The notes below the pieces were generated by a model. The model had not been told where the DNA came from, searched no databases, and saw nothing but the letters and a program-made list of their open reading frames with translations. From Hyphomicrobiales bacterium (GTDB lineage Bacteria > Pseudomonadota > Alphaproteobacteria > Rhizobiales > CAJQND01), in contig JANQOW010000111.1 of NCBI GenBank assembly GCA_028285595.1, positions 1 through 33,783 of the forward strand: 33,783 nt of DNA, in the 5' to 3' direction. Numbering within the stretch: the first letter of the stretch is position 1; the number at the start of each line of letters is the position of its first letter. Of the stretch, positions 33,687-33,783 are shown in pieces. The position numbers and the translations under genes were made by a program.

Positions 33687-33783
33687 CGGCCCTGGGTTCC
33701 CGCGTTCGCGGGAATGACGGGGAGGGGGAGCGGCAGCGTCGGAACACCCATCGTCATCCCGGAATTTTGCGCAAGCAAAATAT
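33687..33783. repeat. REP-like intergenic repeat, second copy, cut by window end
   Basis: Repeats the units seen after polA, in the same orientation and order but with a shorter spacer between them. It begins 22 bases after the NmrA-like stop and runs past the window. Confidence 0.8.

Overview
The window looks like the chromosome of an alphaproteobacterium, most likely in or near the Hyphomicrobiales (Rhizobiales). Supporting this are high GC in most genes, a hemin-uptake locus of rhizobial type with sites resembling the RirA Iron-Rhodo-box and the Irr ICE motif, IS3-family elements typical of this group, and a 972-residue DNA polymerase I with an intact-looking proofreading motif.

Layout. 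Positions 1-4480 hold the 3' part of an AioA/IdrA-type molybdopterin oxidoreductase followed by a HEAT-repeat protein. Positions 4594-13971 are a complete heme acquisition locus. A leftward operon (hemP-hmuT-hmuU-hmuV) and a rightward operon (heme TonB-dependent receptor, small secreted protein, exbB, two exbD, tonB, IsdG-like heme monooxygenase, hutX, and an IS3-OrfA-like HTH protein) diverge from one intergenic region with a perfect TGA-N9-TCA palindrome. Together they cover capture at the outer membrane, energy transduction, periplasmic binding, ABC import, cytosolic carriage and heme breakdown.

Positions about 13972-27016 are accessory DNA with lower GC and many broken genes. They carry an orphan Irr-like box over a 48-codon ORF, two abutting IS3-family elements that truncate a RecB-like nuclease gene, and then a cluster with an animal-type heme peroxidase, a 143-residue protein of unknown family, a SARP/BTAD regulator with TPRs, and a stand-alone YcaO-domain protein. 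Beyond these are an outer-membrane protein fragment with a small inner-membrane protein, a DUF4156-like lipoprotein, a 319-bp internally deleted IS3 element, and a truncated phage-type integrase beside tRNA-Arg(CCG). Integrase plus tRNA mark this as a decayed genomic island inserted at the tRNA gene. The peroxidase/YcaO/SARP cluster is the best candidate for an undescribed system, possibly a peptide- or protein-modifying (RiPP-like) pathway, but no precursor peptide or E1-like partner could be shown.

Positions 27017-33783 return to ordinary high-GC chromosome: tRNA-Arg, an acyltransferase-3 membrane protein, polA, a REP-like repeat cluster, a divergent HxlR regulator/NmrA-like reductase pair with a strong palindrome between them, and a second copy of the repeat cluster cut by the window end. 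All functions are read from sequence features and remembered family motifs; no database search was possible.
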